From NCBI GenBank assembly GCA_037349315.1, contig JBAIAC010000271.1, positions 414,411 through 478,410 on the forward strand: a stretch of DNA of 64,000 bases, written 5' to 3'. The position numbers were made by a program, and so were the translations under genes. This document shows, one piece after another, positions 42,726 to 53,470 of the stretch. Source of the DNA: Chelydra serpentina. Lineage: Eukaryota > Chordata > Testudines > Chelydridae. Every line of letters begins with the position of its first letter. The stretch's first letter is position 1. Below the pieces are notes generated by a model, which had not been told where the DNA came from, searched no databases, and was given only the letters and a program-made list of their open reading frames with translations.

Positions 42726-43490
42726 ATTAGTCCTTTCCCTCCCTCCAGCCGCACCCCTCAACACTTCCCTGCCCAGGTTTCATCTCAAAACAATGCTCAC
42801 CTTAATAAAAATGTTTTTTTTGTTCAGTGCTGTTTGCCTGACTTTCTTTCACAGGACTGTTTGGTTTTCGGGTTAGTGGGTAAGGGGGTTTGTAATTGGA
42901 GACGACTGGCGCCTGACCCAGGGTACAGACACGGGGAAAGGATCAACAGAAAGTCACACTAAAAATTGCATGCACTAGGCACACGTCATTCTGGGAGGGT
43001 GTTTTCATGTTCTCTACGGGGGGGGGGTTAACTTTCTGGTGGGGGAGGGTGGCTGCTGATCTTTAGCTGCCGGCGATAGCCTGCATGACAGATCCATGCA
43101 ACAGGGGATCTGTGGCTGCAATTCATGGCCAAAAAGTCACAGAGGCCCCACCACACACAGTTGCGAATAGGAGGGGTTGATGGCTCCTTTGAAACAAGCA
43201 GTCCAGCACTTCGCACTGCTCTGGGAGCAGGAGCATGTCATTCCCCAAGCTTGGAAGCGTACTTTCCAACACTCCACCCGCTCCCCAGGTCCCAGGTATG
43301 TGTCCCAGGTTAAAACCTTAACCGAGAAACCAGTAATGGAGACGTTTCAAATAAACAATGTTTCCTTTATTGTACTTTTAAAGCGTTGAATGAAGGGGGG
43401 GAAGGGGGTTGTTAATGGGAGAGGATAGGCAACAGACACTGGGTAAAGAAATGGGGGCAGGTCCAGCATCTGTTTAAACAAGCGTAACAG

Positions 43491-44704
43491 TCACTGGTTA
43501 CCCAGCTCGCTCTGGAAGCGAGCTTTCAAAGCTTCCCGGATGCGCAGTGCGTCCCGCTGTGATCTTCTAATCGCCCTGGTGTCCGGGTGTGCGTAATCAG
43601 CTGCCAGGCGATTTGCCTCAACCTCCCACCCCACCATAAACGTCTCCCCCTTGCTCTCACAGAGATTGTGGAGCACACAGCATGCTGCAATCACAATGGG
43701 GATATTTTTTTGGCTGAGATCGGAGCGAGTAAGTAAACTTCTCCAACGACCCTTCAGACGGCCAAAGGCACACTCCACCACCATTCTGCACTTGCTCAGC
43801 CGGTAGTTGAAGAGCTCCTTTTCAGTGTCCAGGGCTCCCATGTATGGCTTCATGAGCCATGGCATTAGCGGGTAGGCAGGGTCCCCGAGGATCACTGTAG
43901 GCATCTCCACATCCCCAACAGTTATTTTGCGGTGCGGGAAATAAACACCCTGTTGCAGCCGTCTAAAGAGACCAGAGTTTTTGAAAACACGAGCATCATG
44001 AATCTTGCCTTGCCATCCAACATTGATGTTGGTAAAACGTCCTTTGTGGTCCACTAGTGCTTGCAGCACCATAGAAAAATAGCCCTTTCGGTTAATGTAC
44101 TGGCTGCCCTGGTGCTCCGGTCCCAGGATAGGGATGTGTGTCCCATCAATAGCCCCGCCGCAGTTTGGGAATCCCATAGTGGAAAAGCCATCTATGATCA
44201 CCTGCACGTCTCCAAGGGTCACTACCTTTGAGAGCAGCAGGTCAACGATTGCATGGGCTACCTGCGTCACAGCAACCCCCACGGTAGACTTGCTCACTCC
44301 AAATTGGTTCGCGACTGACCGGGAGTTGCAAGCTTCCACAGGGCTATGGCCACTCGCTTCTGGATAGTCAGGGCTGCTCGCATCCGGGTGTCCTGGCACT
44401 TCAGGGCAGGGGACAGCAAGTCACAAAGTTCCAGGAAAGTGCCCTTACGCATCCGAAAGTTTCGCAGCCACTGGGACTCATCCCAGACCTGCAGCACTAT
44501 GCGGTCCCATCAGTCAGTGCTTGTTTCCCTTGCCCAGAATCGCCGTTCCACAGGATCAACGTGCCCCATTGCCACCAAGATTTCTACGGTCCGGGGTCCC
44601 GTGCTTTGCGAGAGGTCTATGCCCCTCTCAGAGTTCATGTACTCCCGGAGCTTCCGTGGCCTCCTCACCCGATTTCTCTGCATCTGATTCTGGAAAAGGT
44701 GCAC
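43491..44704 (-). pseudogene. Harbinger (PIF) transposase, broken
   Basis: The DDE nuclease is clearly readable in the 302-residue frame 43491-44399: GAIDGTHIPI (first Asp, residue 85), LGDPAYPL (second Asp, 173) and VVECAFGRLKGRW (Glu, 209). The N-terminal part lies in another frame (44294-44497), requiring a frameshift near 44330. Still further upstream, 44510-44704 ends in an in-frame TGA just before a WDR motif. So two lesions, with the catalytic triad intact. A minus-strand AATAAA lies near 43366. Confidence 0.92.
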
Positions 44705-45142
44705 GATAAGGCGCGAGGTGTTGACAATGGACAGAACAGCAGCGATAATCGCGGAGGGCTCTATGCTCGCTGGCCTGTGGCGTCCAAGCTGTCAATCACT
44801 GTAAAAGGGCGCAAATTAATTGCCCGCCGGCTCTTTCACGTAGGGAGGGCGGGAGTGTGGGTCGAGTGACGACATTTACCTATAACCACCCTCGACACAT
44901 TTTTGGCCCCAGAAGGCATTGGGGGCTACACCCAGAATTCCAGTGGGCGGCGGGGACTGCGGGAACTGTGGGATAGCTACCCACAGTGCACCGCTTGTAA
45001 TGTCGATGCTTGCCCCGTTACTGTGGACTCAGAAATTCGAATTAAGGTCCTTCATGTGGATTCGCACTATCGACTTTGCAATATCGGTTTCGCAAGTTCG
45101 GTTTAAGAAAAATCGAACTAGTCTCGTAGTGTAGACATACCC

Positions 45143-47030
45143 TGAGCTATCTCTCTACCCTCAGAATACCTCTGAAACCTTGACCACTGTCCTCAGATGA
45201 CCTTCATTTTCTCAGGATTCCTGCTGCTTCCAGTGTAGGTGCGGGAGGAGAATGGCAAAAACATGATGCCACAGTCTCCTATTTTATGTTCTTAGTTCAA
45301 GCGTCTAGAAGAAACTTTCCCAGACATATCCAGGTGGGCTTTGCTGAATCACTAGTTTGGGGGATCCCCCTGGTGTGGTCTTGTACAACTGAGTCATAGA
45401 TGTGAGCAGTCCCCACAGTCTGGTGGTTGGGCATCTGTCACTGAATTGCAAATCCCTTAATTACAACTCCTCTGCTGGTTAATGGTCATTGAACACCCTC
45501 CTGAGCAGGGGTCCTTTGTATGTCACTAGCAAACTTACAGCATATTTCAGTGACAGCCACACAGCAAAATGCATCACTTCCTACACCCTGATGCTACACA
45601 TCTTGGGACAGAATGACGGATTTCAGCAGATCATGACTTTCCATATGATAACTGACATGGAATGCTTTGTATGGAATATCACAGCCAGATAGGAATGATG
45701 ACTACGGGGGCTACAGGGGGTTATTTTGAGGCACATCGTGTCACAAAAGCCTCTAGAGTCTGGCCTTTGGGAAGAGCTGGCTGAAGAGCCTTCCAGGTAA
45801 CGGCGAGATCCTGGCTTCGCCTGGCAGTTTTTGCTTCCTGAACGAAACTTCTCTCTTGGGCTCCCTTTCTCATAAACAGAAAAGACATTCCCGGGCAATC
45901 CTTGAAAGTGCTGGTTCAAGTCACAGAGACGCTCTGCACTGGGACAGGGGATAGGGGTGCAGGAGGGGGTCAGGGGGGTGGTGCTTATCTCGGGCAGCAC
46001 GGCTCCCAAAGTGCCCGGCACACGCTCCCCTCCGGCAGTGGCTCCGAGGCGGGGAGATTGGGGCGGCCGGCTGTGGAGTTTGCACTCGGGGCAGCGGGGT
46101 CTCCGAGGGCTGCCTGGGCCACCCCTTTGCCTCCTCTCTCCAGGCTCCCAGCTCATCTCGCTGGCCGACAGGTATTTTGGGGTGCTGGAGCGCAGGGAGC
46201 AGGAAGGGTGAACCTCGGCGGCCGCCTCCCCCACATTCAGGAAAACAGCTTCACCTGCTGGCCCCACGGACTAAGTCACCAGGCCTCCAGCTCGCCCCAT
46301 TGGCCCCACGTTTTCGATGTTGGGCCACAATTATTTGCGGCCGGGATTCCCCCACCAGCACCCCCAGGGGCTCAGGGTCCTCTCCAGCACAGGCCACACA
46401 GGGAGGCTGAATGCTCGAGCTGCAGCACACGCTGGGCAGGCATACGGCTGGGCTCCCCGAGGCAGGAGAGAAGCAGGAGACTCCGGCCCCACAGGAGCAG
46501 GCTGGGGATTCCTGGATCCCATTCGCTCACAGCCAGTCCCCCGCCCCGACTCCCAAGCCGCCAATGCTGCCCCCAAGCCGGCCAGAAAGGAGCAACAGTT
46601 CTCACTGCAACAAGTCCACCCACGGCTCGCAGGCAACTCCCAGCCCTCCACAGCTCACCCTCTGGGCCAGAAAGGAGCCCACTGGGACTCCCCATTGCTT
46701 CGCTTCCTCCCACCCAGAACCCCGCTGCTTCTCCTGGGCTGCAAGTAGCCACCCCTGGGAAGCCGAGGGGCAGGCACAGGATTCTACCTCCCAGCAGCCA
46801 ACAGCACCTCCCCAGGCCAACCTCCAAAGGCAGAGGAGGCCAAGCCACAAGGCTCCAAGAGGTGACTGGCCGAGATCCTCCAGCTTCCCCCGGCTGATGC
46901 TAAGGTGCTTTCTCAGCTCATTTCCCCACCCTCTGTCCTGCAGGGGTTGGGGTTAACCCAAGGACAGGCCAGTGGCAGGAGCAGTGTCTTGCTAGACAGC
47001 TAGGGGAGCTGGGAAAAGATAAGCTACAAC
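45143..47030. other. mixed tRNA flanks, no gene seen
   Basis: Bases 45755-45910 duplicate 11900-12114. Bases 46735-47030 are inverted Val-locus flank (compare 2430-2640). The 331-codon frame at 45902-46897 overlaps equally long frames on both strands, is rich in Pro, Ser and Arg and shows no domain, so I do not call it a gene. Confidence 0.55.
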
Positions 47031-47103
47031 GTTTCTGCCTGGTTTTGAAGCAGGAGCCTTTTGTGTGTTAGGCAAATGTCATAACCACAACACGACAGAA
47101 ACT
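47031..47103 (-). pseudogene. tRNA-Val(AAC), decayed
   Basis: A 73-nt Val body with loop CTAACAC. It has a C-A mismatch at the base of the anticodon loop (ACAAA), a C-C mismatch in the T stem (CCTGCTTCAAAACC) and an irregular D arm. The acceptor GTTTCTG/CAGAAAC is perfect. Probably inactive. Confidence 0.75.
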
Positions 47104-47174
47104 CTCTCCCAGGGCTCTGTCCCGTCCCTTCTAATTCCATCCACTTGGGTGCTGGAGGCCATAAGCAGAGACCC

Positions 47175-47246
47175 AGCAGAGTGGCACAGCGGCAGCGTGC
47201 TGGGCCCATAACCCAGAGGTTGGTGGATCGAAACCATCCTCTGCTA
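47175..47246 (+). tRNA. initiator tRNA-Met(CAT), copy 3
   Basis: An iMet with acceptor AGCAGAG/CTCTGCT, loop CCCATAA with C33, GGG/CCC stem, and T stem GGTGG/CCATC paired with one wobble. A TTTT terminator lies 20 nt downstream. It sits in a block joining Val flank at about 47150 to iMet flank. Likely functional. Confidence 0.88.
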
Positions 47247-47576
47247 GGCAGGTGCTTGTATCTTTTCACTCTGGGCCTTCAAGCGAGGCGGCGACCAGCA
47301 GAGCGCCGAGGCTGTGAGGTGGCTGAGGTGTGGGACTGCCAGGGAGCGGAGCTAAAAAAAGGCACCTCCCCTTGTACTCACCCGGCGAAGCTCCAACTGT
47401 TCGGCGGCACTTTGGTGGTGGGTCCCGTCCCTTCACTCGCTCCGGGTCTTCGGTGGTACCTGCGCCAAAGTGCTGCCGAAGACCTGGAGCGAATGAAGGA
47501 CCTGCCACAGAAGTGCTGCTGCAGAGCGCCGCCGGGTGAGTGCAAGGGGAGGCGCTTTTTTTAAACTCTGTTCCCC

Positions 47577-48075
47577 CTTAAACATTTTTTAAAGCACCGC
47601 TTCTGCTCAGAGAGGGAGCAGCCGCTATCTCCGCTCCCCACCTGGCTAAGCTACTGAGTGTTAGGTGGCAAAAGAGATGCCCTAAGATCCCACCAAGACT
47701 TGAACTTGGATAGCAGGATTCAAAGTCATGAGCGCCGGCCCTTACACCATGGGAGAACACCCTGTGTTTGTCTGACTTCCAGTGTAGAAGAGCCTGGGTG
47801 GACAATAATTTGCCGTCCTTCCTCAAGGCATCTAAGGCCTCTCTGGCCAGCCCTGCATTTGCTCAACAAGTCGGCTCGCAGCGGTTTGCTGTAGACCCCG
47901 AAGCCTTTCTTCCTCCCGACTGTGAGGCCAGTGGGCGTGTGAGGAAGTTGCCCCTTCAGTCCCAGGCAGTGAATGGCCCTTCCTAGGAAAGCCCAAGTCA
48001 AGAAAAGAAAAGAAAAGAGTAACATCAAGGAGGGGACTGAAGAGCTGACTCCTGAATTTTCAGGGGGGGAAATGT
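47577..48075 (-). repeat. Lys-Gln block, inverted copy
   Basis: Reverse complement of 21590-22085 with the same gene order. Confidence 0.88.
47685..47756 (-). pseudogene. tRNA-Gln(TTG), second damaged copy
   Basis: Like 21880 it lacks G1 and G2 (TC instead), and in addition has an anticodon-stem mismatch (CATGA/TCCTG) and a TGGGATC 3' strand. Loop CTTTGAA (TTG) is standard. Confidence 0.7.
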
Positions 48076-48148
48076 TCACCTGACTAGGGACTTGAACCCT
48101 GGACCCTCAGATTAAAAGTCTGATGCTCGACCAACTGAGCTAGCCAGG
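48076..48148 (-). tRNA. tRNA-Lys(TTT), copy 3
   Basis: A cloverleaf as at 21515 with loop CTTTTAA and a consensus B box. A single T-stem mismatch (CAGGG/CCCTA) and GGTCGAGC in the D loop are the differences. An LTR element has landed 8 bp upstream of its 5' end. Possibly functional. Confidence 0.78.
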
Positions 48149-48156
48149 CTCACATG

Positions 48157-48911
48157 GTGTGATGAACTAGGACTGTTGTTAAGGTTTCCCTGAGTACTGT
48201 GTGAGTGCCTCAGTTTCCCCTATGCGGTGCTTGAGTATCTAGGTGGTGGGACAACGGTGCATGATTGTTACAAAGCCCTAGAAGGCAGAGGCCTGGACCC
48301 AGAAGTGGTGGCTCTGTCCTCCACCGGGGCAGACAACCAGTTGTCACGGAGTATAGGGGAGTCCGGCCCTGCACCCCTCTTCCCCGGATTCACTGGGAGT
48401 CTCAGCCAGTCAGTAGAACAGAAGGTTTATTAGAGATGCCAGGAACACAGCCCAACCAGAGCTTGTCAGTACATCCAGGACCCCTCAGTCGGGTCCTTCC
48501 GGGGGGCAGGGAGCTTAGACCCCAGCCTGGGGCTCCCTGAATTTCGCCCCACGGCTCCAAATGGAGCAGGGAGGCCAGACCCTGTCTGCCCCCCTCCCTC
48601 CTCTTCCCAAGCCAGCTCCAAAACTGAAAACTCTCCAGCCCCTCCTCCCCCTTTGTCTGCTTCCCGGGCCAGGAGGTCACCTGATCCCTTTGTTCCCACA
48701 CCTTCAGCTCTCACCTTTGCCGGGGGAGGGGCCGGGCCATCTGTTGCCAGGAGACAGAGCCCTTCTCTGTGTCCAGGCCTCTGCCTTCTAGGGCTTTGTA
48801 ACAATCATGCACCGTTGTCCCAACACCTAGATACTCAAGCACCGCATAGGGGAAACCGAGGCACTCACACAGTACTCAGGGAAACCTTAACAACAGTCCT
48901 AGTTCGTCACA
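48157..48911 (-). mobile_element. second head-to-head LTR element
   Basis: Flanked by CATGG at 48152-48156 and 48912-48916. Both ends start TGTGA[TC]GAACTAGGACTG going inward, so the same LTR terminus is present twice. Inverted arms of about 143 bp are 48157-48299 and 48769-48911. The right part (48342-48911, about 570 bp) is a complete minus-strand LTR ending TGTCACGG; the left is a partial plus-strand LTR. There is no internal coding sequence. The family is shared with the LTR at 50297. Confidence 0.85.
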
Positions 48912-49104
48912 CATGGAGAAGTGGCAGGTTTGGTGCAGAAGAGAAACTAGCCAAGAAAAAGCAGGTAGGAAACAACTGCTTTCTCTGGCACGCTTTCTCA
49001 GCTCATTTCACCACCCTCTGTGCTGCAGGGGTTGGGGTTATCCCAGTGGCAAAAAGAGGAGCACCTTGCTGGACAGTTAAAGGAGCTGGGAAAAGGAAGC
49101 TTCA

Positions 49105-49177
49105 TGTTTCTGCTTGGTTTCAAACCAGGAGCTTTTGGCATGTCAGGCAAATGTGATAAGCACTACATGGCAGAAAC
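49105..49177 (-). pseudogene. tRNA-Val relic with GAC
   Basis: A perfect acceptor GTTTCTG/CAGAAAC but loop CTGACAT (GAC), with mismatches in anticodon stem and T stem (CCTGG/CCAAG). Paralogue of 21247 and 63311, so the AAC to GAC change predates these duplications. Confidence 0.8.
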
Positions 49178-49548
49178 TCTGTCACAGGGCTTTGCCCCTC
49201 CCCTCAAATTCCATCCGCTTGGCTGGCGCTCGCCCTGGCACACCCCAATGGGCGAAGCTGGAGAAAGTGGTGGCAGCCCTTCGATGGGTCGGCTGGTAGA
49301 GCAAAGGTCTGGAGCCGGCGCTCAGGAAGTCATCCTTACCTCGCCCTTGTGACTCCAGCTTGAAGGGGAGCTTCTTTCCTTCCCCTTGCTGAGAAAGAGC
49401 AAGAGAAGGAATAAAGCTCACATGGGCCCACTGGGTACACCAGCCCACGCTGCTTTTCCCTGCTGGGCAGCCTGAAATAAAGGACTCGTGGCAGGTAAAG
49501 CCACTGCTGCGTTTCCAGAAAACAGCCCAGCCCTGCGCCCACAGAGCA

Positions 49549-49621
49549 GGCTAAAGCCTGGGGGTGAACTAAGGATCTCTCAATCATCAGTCTAATGTTT
49601 GCCTGACTGAGCTACTTCAGC
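49549..49621 (-). pseudogene. tRNA-Phe relic with GAT loop
   Basis: Minus-strand Phe body. The loop CTGATGA gives GAT, the D arm GGCAAACATTAG and B box AGTTCACCCCC are damaged. It heads an inverted Thr-Phe type block (49622-49890) that lacks its Thr gene. Confidence 0.82.
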
Positions 49622-49944
49622 ACCTACAAGGGACCTGCTTTAGGCTGCTGCTTCTCTGTCTGGGATGTTTCTGTCAGTCCTGGCACACAAGAAGGACGTC
49701 ATTGCGAGAAGCCCAGGAGGGCCTGATGAATTCTTGCCGGCCTCACTCAGCCCTGTGAAGTATTACCCTGGACTCAGCTCTCCATTGGTCTGTCTGCTTT
49801 GGGGCAGGGACCATAACACGTCCTGCTGCATTCGTTATTTCAAAGGGTGGTTTAGGATTTTCAGTCTCAGACTGAAGTAGATGACCCGACAAACACAGTG
49901 TCAGTCTTGTCTAAAGAAGTGGCTTGGAGAGACTTTCCCCATGT

Positions 49945-50017
49945 GACCGTGTGGCCTAATGGATCAGGCGTCTGACATCGGATCAGAAGATTGAGAGTTC
50001 GAGTCCCTTCGTGGTTG
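49945..50017 (+). tRNA. tRNA-Arg(TCG), variant
   Basis: A 73-nt body with acceptor GACCGTG/CGTGGTT (wobbles), anticodon stem TCTGA/TCAGA and anticodon TCG. The loop is CATCGGA, so U33 has become A, and the T stem has an A-C mismatch (GAGAG/CCCTT). These two changes suggest reduced or no function. A TTTTC run lies about 15 nt downstream. Confidence 0.65.
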
Positions 50018-50130
50018 TGCTTGTGCAGTTTTCTCTTTGTGCGGAAAGTCCTGCTCCCTTCAGGGCTGGAGCCTCTTCTTGGCCACTCTGGCCAATGCTC
50101 TGGCTTCAGCTAGAGCCCTGGGAAGGAGGT

Positions 50131-50296
50131 TGTCAGGGTTCGCTGTGAACTCTAGTGTACAGATGTGGGGACCTGCATGAAACACCCCCTAAGCTTATTT
50201 ATACCAATTTAGGATAAAAACATCCCCAAGGCACGTTTTTGTCCTTGAACGGCACGCTGCCACCACCAAGTGATTTAAACAAACATTCAGGGAGGG
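50131..50296 (-). mobile_element. LTR fragment (same family as 24823-25624)
   Basis: TGTCAGGGTTCGCTGTGAAC through TAAGCTTATTTATACCA matches the U5 side of the minus-strand LTR at 24823. It is cut at 50296 by another LTR. Confidence 0.85.
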
Positions 50297-50862
50297 TGTA
50301 ATGAAGTGGGACTGTTCCTAATGTTTCCTCTGAATACTGAGTGGGTGCCTCAGTTTCCCCTATGCCTCAGTTTCCCCTTTATCTTTCTTAAGTCTCTAGG
50401 TGGTGGGATAAGGGTGTGTGATTGTTGCAAAGCCCTAGAGGGCCAGTGTGATGACACAGAATGGCCGACACCCTGTCTCCTGGCAACTGCTGGCCTGGGC
50501 CCCTCCCCTGCAAAGGTGCCGGCTGAAGGGGTTGGGGAACAAAGGGATCAGGTGATCTCCTGGCCCGGGAAGGAGACAAAGGCAGAGGAGGGGCTGGAGA
50601 GTTTGGAGCTGGCTGGGCACATGGAGGGAGGTCCAGATGTGCTCTGGCCTCCCCACACCCCAAGATGGACCTGACTGAGGGGTCCTGTTCTCTGTACCTA
50701 CAAGTTCTGGTTTAGACCCTGTTCCTGTTGTGTAATAAACCTCCTGTTTCACTGGCTGGCTGAGAGTCACGTCTGACTGCGGAGTTTGGGGGCAGGGCCC
50801 CCTGGCTTCCCCAGGAGCCTCACCCGGGTGAAGAAGGGGATGCTGAACGCTCCGGGGTCAGA
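50297..50862 (+). mobile_element. LTR (same family as 48342-48911)
   Basis: It begins TGTAATGAAGTGGGACTG, has GCCTCAGTTTCCCC, and contains the AATAAACC polyadenylation region at about 50732. The end near CTCCGGGGTCA is approximate. No internal region can be identified beyond it. Confidence 0.75.
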
Positions 50863-51004
50863 CCCAGGAAGGTCGAAGCTGGGGAAGCTTCTTGCCCTGG
50901 AGACAGTCGGCTCAGCGAGGAGGCTCCTCCAGAGTCCTGACTGGCTTCGTAGGGAGCAGTTCCAGAGCATCGCCCGACAGGGGCATCGACAGAGCAGTGA
51001 CTGG

Positions 51005-52415
51005 GGAGCCCAGCCCCTCACAGCCCCTCCCCCTCACACTGACACCCCCACGGACCCTCCCCCTCACAGCCCCTCCCCCTCACACTGACACCTCCATGGA
51101 CCCTCCCCCTCACAGCCCCTCCCCCTCACACTGACACCCCCATGGACCCTCCCCCTCACAGCCCCTCCCCCTCACACTGACACCTCCATGGACCCTCCCC
51201 CTCACAGCCCCTCCCCCTCACACTGACACCCCCATGGACCCTCCCCCTCACAGCCCCTCCCCCTCACACTGACACCTCCATGGACCCTCCCCCTCACAGC
51301 CCCTCACCCTCACACTGACACCCCCATCGACCCTCCCCCTCACCGCCCCTCCCACTCACAGCCCCTCCCCCTCACACTGAGACCTCCATGGACCCTCCCC
51401 TCACAGCCCCTCCCCCTCACACTGACACCCCCATGGACCCTCCCCCTCACAGCCCCTCCCCCTCACACTGACACCCCCATGGACCCTCCCCCTCACAGCT
51501 CCTCCCCCTCACACTGACAACCCCATGGACCCTCCCCCTCACAGCCCCTCCCCCTCACACTGACACCCCCATGGACCCTCCCCCTCACAGCCCCTCACCC
51601 TCACACTGACACCCCCATGGACCCTCCCCTCACAGCCCCTCCCCCTCACACTGACACCCCCATGGACCCTCCCCCTCACAGCCCCTCACCCTCACACTGA
51701 CACCCCCATCGACCCTCCCCCTCACAGCCCCTCCCCCTCACACTGACACCCCCATGGACCCTCCCCCTCACAGCCCCTCCCCCTCACACTGACACCTCCA
51801 TGGACCCTCCCCCTCACAGCCCCTCCCCATCACACTGACACCCCCATGGACCCTCCCCCTCACAGCCCCTCCCCCTCACACTGACACCTCCATGGACCCT
51901 CCCCCTCACAGCCCCTCACCCTCACACTGACACCCCCATCGACCCTCCCCCTCACCGCCCCTCCCACTCACAGCCCCTCCCCCTCACACTGACACCTCCA
52001 TGGACCCTCCCCCTCACAGCCCCTCACCCTCACACTGACACCCCCATGGACCCTCCCCTCACAGCCCCTCCCCCTCACACTGACACCCCCATGGACCCTC
52101 CCCCTCACAGCCCCTCACCCTCACACTGACACCCCCATCGACCCTCCCCCTCACCGCCCCTCCCACTCACAGCCCCTCCCCCTCACACTGAGGCCTCCAT
52201 GGACCCTCCCCTCACAGCCCCTCCCCCTCACACTGACACCCCCATGGACTCTCCCCCTCACAGCCCCTCCCCCTCACACTGACACCCCCATGGACCCTCC
52301 CCCTCACAGCCCCTCCCCCTCACACTGACACCCCCATGGACCCTCCCCCTCACAGCCCCTCCCCTCACACTAACACCCGCACGGACCCTCCCCCTCACAG
52401 CCCCTCCCTTCACAC
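51005..52415 (+). repeat. 46-bp minisatellite
   Basis: About 30 units of CACAGCCCCTCCCCCTCACA followed by CTGACACCCCCATGGACCCT and CCCCCT. Successive CACAGC starts at 51065 and 51111 give the 46-bp period. Variants are CTCCATGG against CCCCATGG and a longer unit with CACCGCCCCTCCCACT that recurs at about 51340, 51950 and 52150, so groups of units have been copied together. Cytosine strand strongly biased. Confidence 0.95.
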
Positions 52416-52729
52416 ACGCAGGGACTTGTTCGCTGGGGCCTGACATTACAAACCCAGGGGGGAGGTTTCTGAGGATTTACTCCCTGAGCCCCTCCCCCTC
52501 TCACCGCTCCCCTGAGTGCAGAGGGGCTGGGCTCAGGCAGCCAGTTTCACCCAGGGATTTCCCAGCCCAGGCCCCCGAGTCTCCTCTGCCCGGATCTACC
52601 AGTGACACTGCGCGTGGGCGGCGGCTACAAGGGGCTCGGGGAGGCTGAACCTCCCCAAACGGGGCAAGAAATGCTGGTGGGACGCACCCCCCTTGGAGGG
52701 GGGCTGGGCCGCTGCCTTGGGACAGACTC

Positions 52730-52933
52730 TCCCGAGGAGTGGGGGAGCCACCGGCACTCAGACCTCACGCACAGGCCTGGCTCTCGCCTTCAGCCCAGGC
52801 AGCCAGAGGGGCCGGGGAGCTCCCTGGCAGTCCCACACCTCAGCCACCTCTTGACTCACGGCCTCGGCTCCTGGCGCTCTGCTGGTCGCCCCCTCGCTTG
52901 CAGGCCCAGAGCAAAAAGAAACAAGCACCTGCC
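52730..52933 (-). repeat. iMet 3' flank, inverted
   Basis: Reverse complement of 13856-14010 and 19298-19470. A matching 5' flank follows at 53006-53150, so the whole iMet locus is inverted here. Confidence 0.88.
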
Positions 52934-53005
52934 TAGCAGAGGATGGTTTCGATCCATCGACCTCCGGGTTATGGGCCCAGCACGCTGCCGCTGCACCACT
53001 CTGCT
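52934..53005 (-). tRNA. initiator tRNA-Met(CAT), copy 4
   Basis: A 72-nt iMet with all hallmarks: AGCAGAG/CTCTGCT, loop CCCATAA, ATCGAAA T loop. The anticodon stem is CTGGG/CCCGG (one G-U) and the D arm TGGTGCAGCGG. A TTTTT terminator lies 17 nt downstream on the minus strand. Likely functional. Confidence 0.9.
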
Positions 53006-53397
53006 GGGTCTCTGCCTCCAGCATCCAGCCCCCAACCTCCAGCATCCACACTAGCGCCTTGCGAGCGCTGGCGCTGGCCAGCAGAGATCTCAGCCACAAT
53101 GCCCCAGATGGGCAAACGCTGTGGGCTCCTGAAGCCTCTGCCCCCCTATGGATGTGGGCTTTTGTTCTTCCCTTGCTCTTTCTCAGCAGGGGGAAGGAAA
53201 GAAGCTCTCCTTCAAGCTGGAGTCACAAGGGCGAGGTAAGGAGACTTCCTGGGAGCCGGCTCCAGTTCTTTGCTCTACCAGCCGACCCACCGAAGAGCTG
53301 CCACCACTTTCTCCAGGTTTGCCCAGCGGTGTGTGCCAGGGCGAGCGCCGGCCAAGCGGATGGAGTTTGAAGGGAAGGGGCAAATTCTTGAAAGAGA

Positions 53398-53470
53398 GTT
53401 TCTGTGGTGTTGTGGTTATCACGTTTGCCTAACACGCAAAAGGCCCCTGGTTCGACACCAGGCAGGAACA
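53398..53470 (+). tRNA. tRNA-Val(AAC)
   Basis: This is the best Val copy. Acceptor GTTTCTG/CAGGAAC pairs, stem TTTGC/GCAAA closes CTAACAC (AAC), T arm CCTGG-TTCGACA-CCAGG is perfect, and a TTTT terminator lies about 12 nt downstream. Its A box TGGTGTTGTGG is near consensus. Likely functional. Confidence 0.9.

Larger units (their letters stand above)
41970..45142. mobile_element. Harbinger element, left end uncertain
   Basis: It contains a minus-strand Harbinger transposase and a plus-strand accessory ORF, and the right terminus reads GTAGTGTAGACATACCC at 45126-45142, the usual inverted terminus of turtle Harbinger elements. No matching left terminus was found, so the left boundary is a guess. 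The 44880-45140 part is noncoding terminal sequence. Confidence 0.75.

Noticed and set aside
45902..46897. A 331-codon plus-strand frame
   Set aside because: Pro/Ser/Arg-rich with no recognisable domain, overlapped by several other frames, and part of it is inverted tRNA-Val flank.
51000..52450. A possible CRISPR-like array (regular 46-bp spacing)
   Set aside because: The units are contiguous copies without unique spacers and the sequence is vertebrate; it is a minisatellite.
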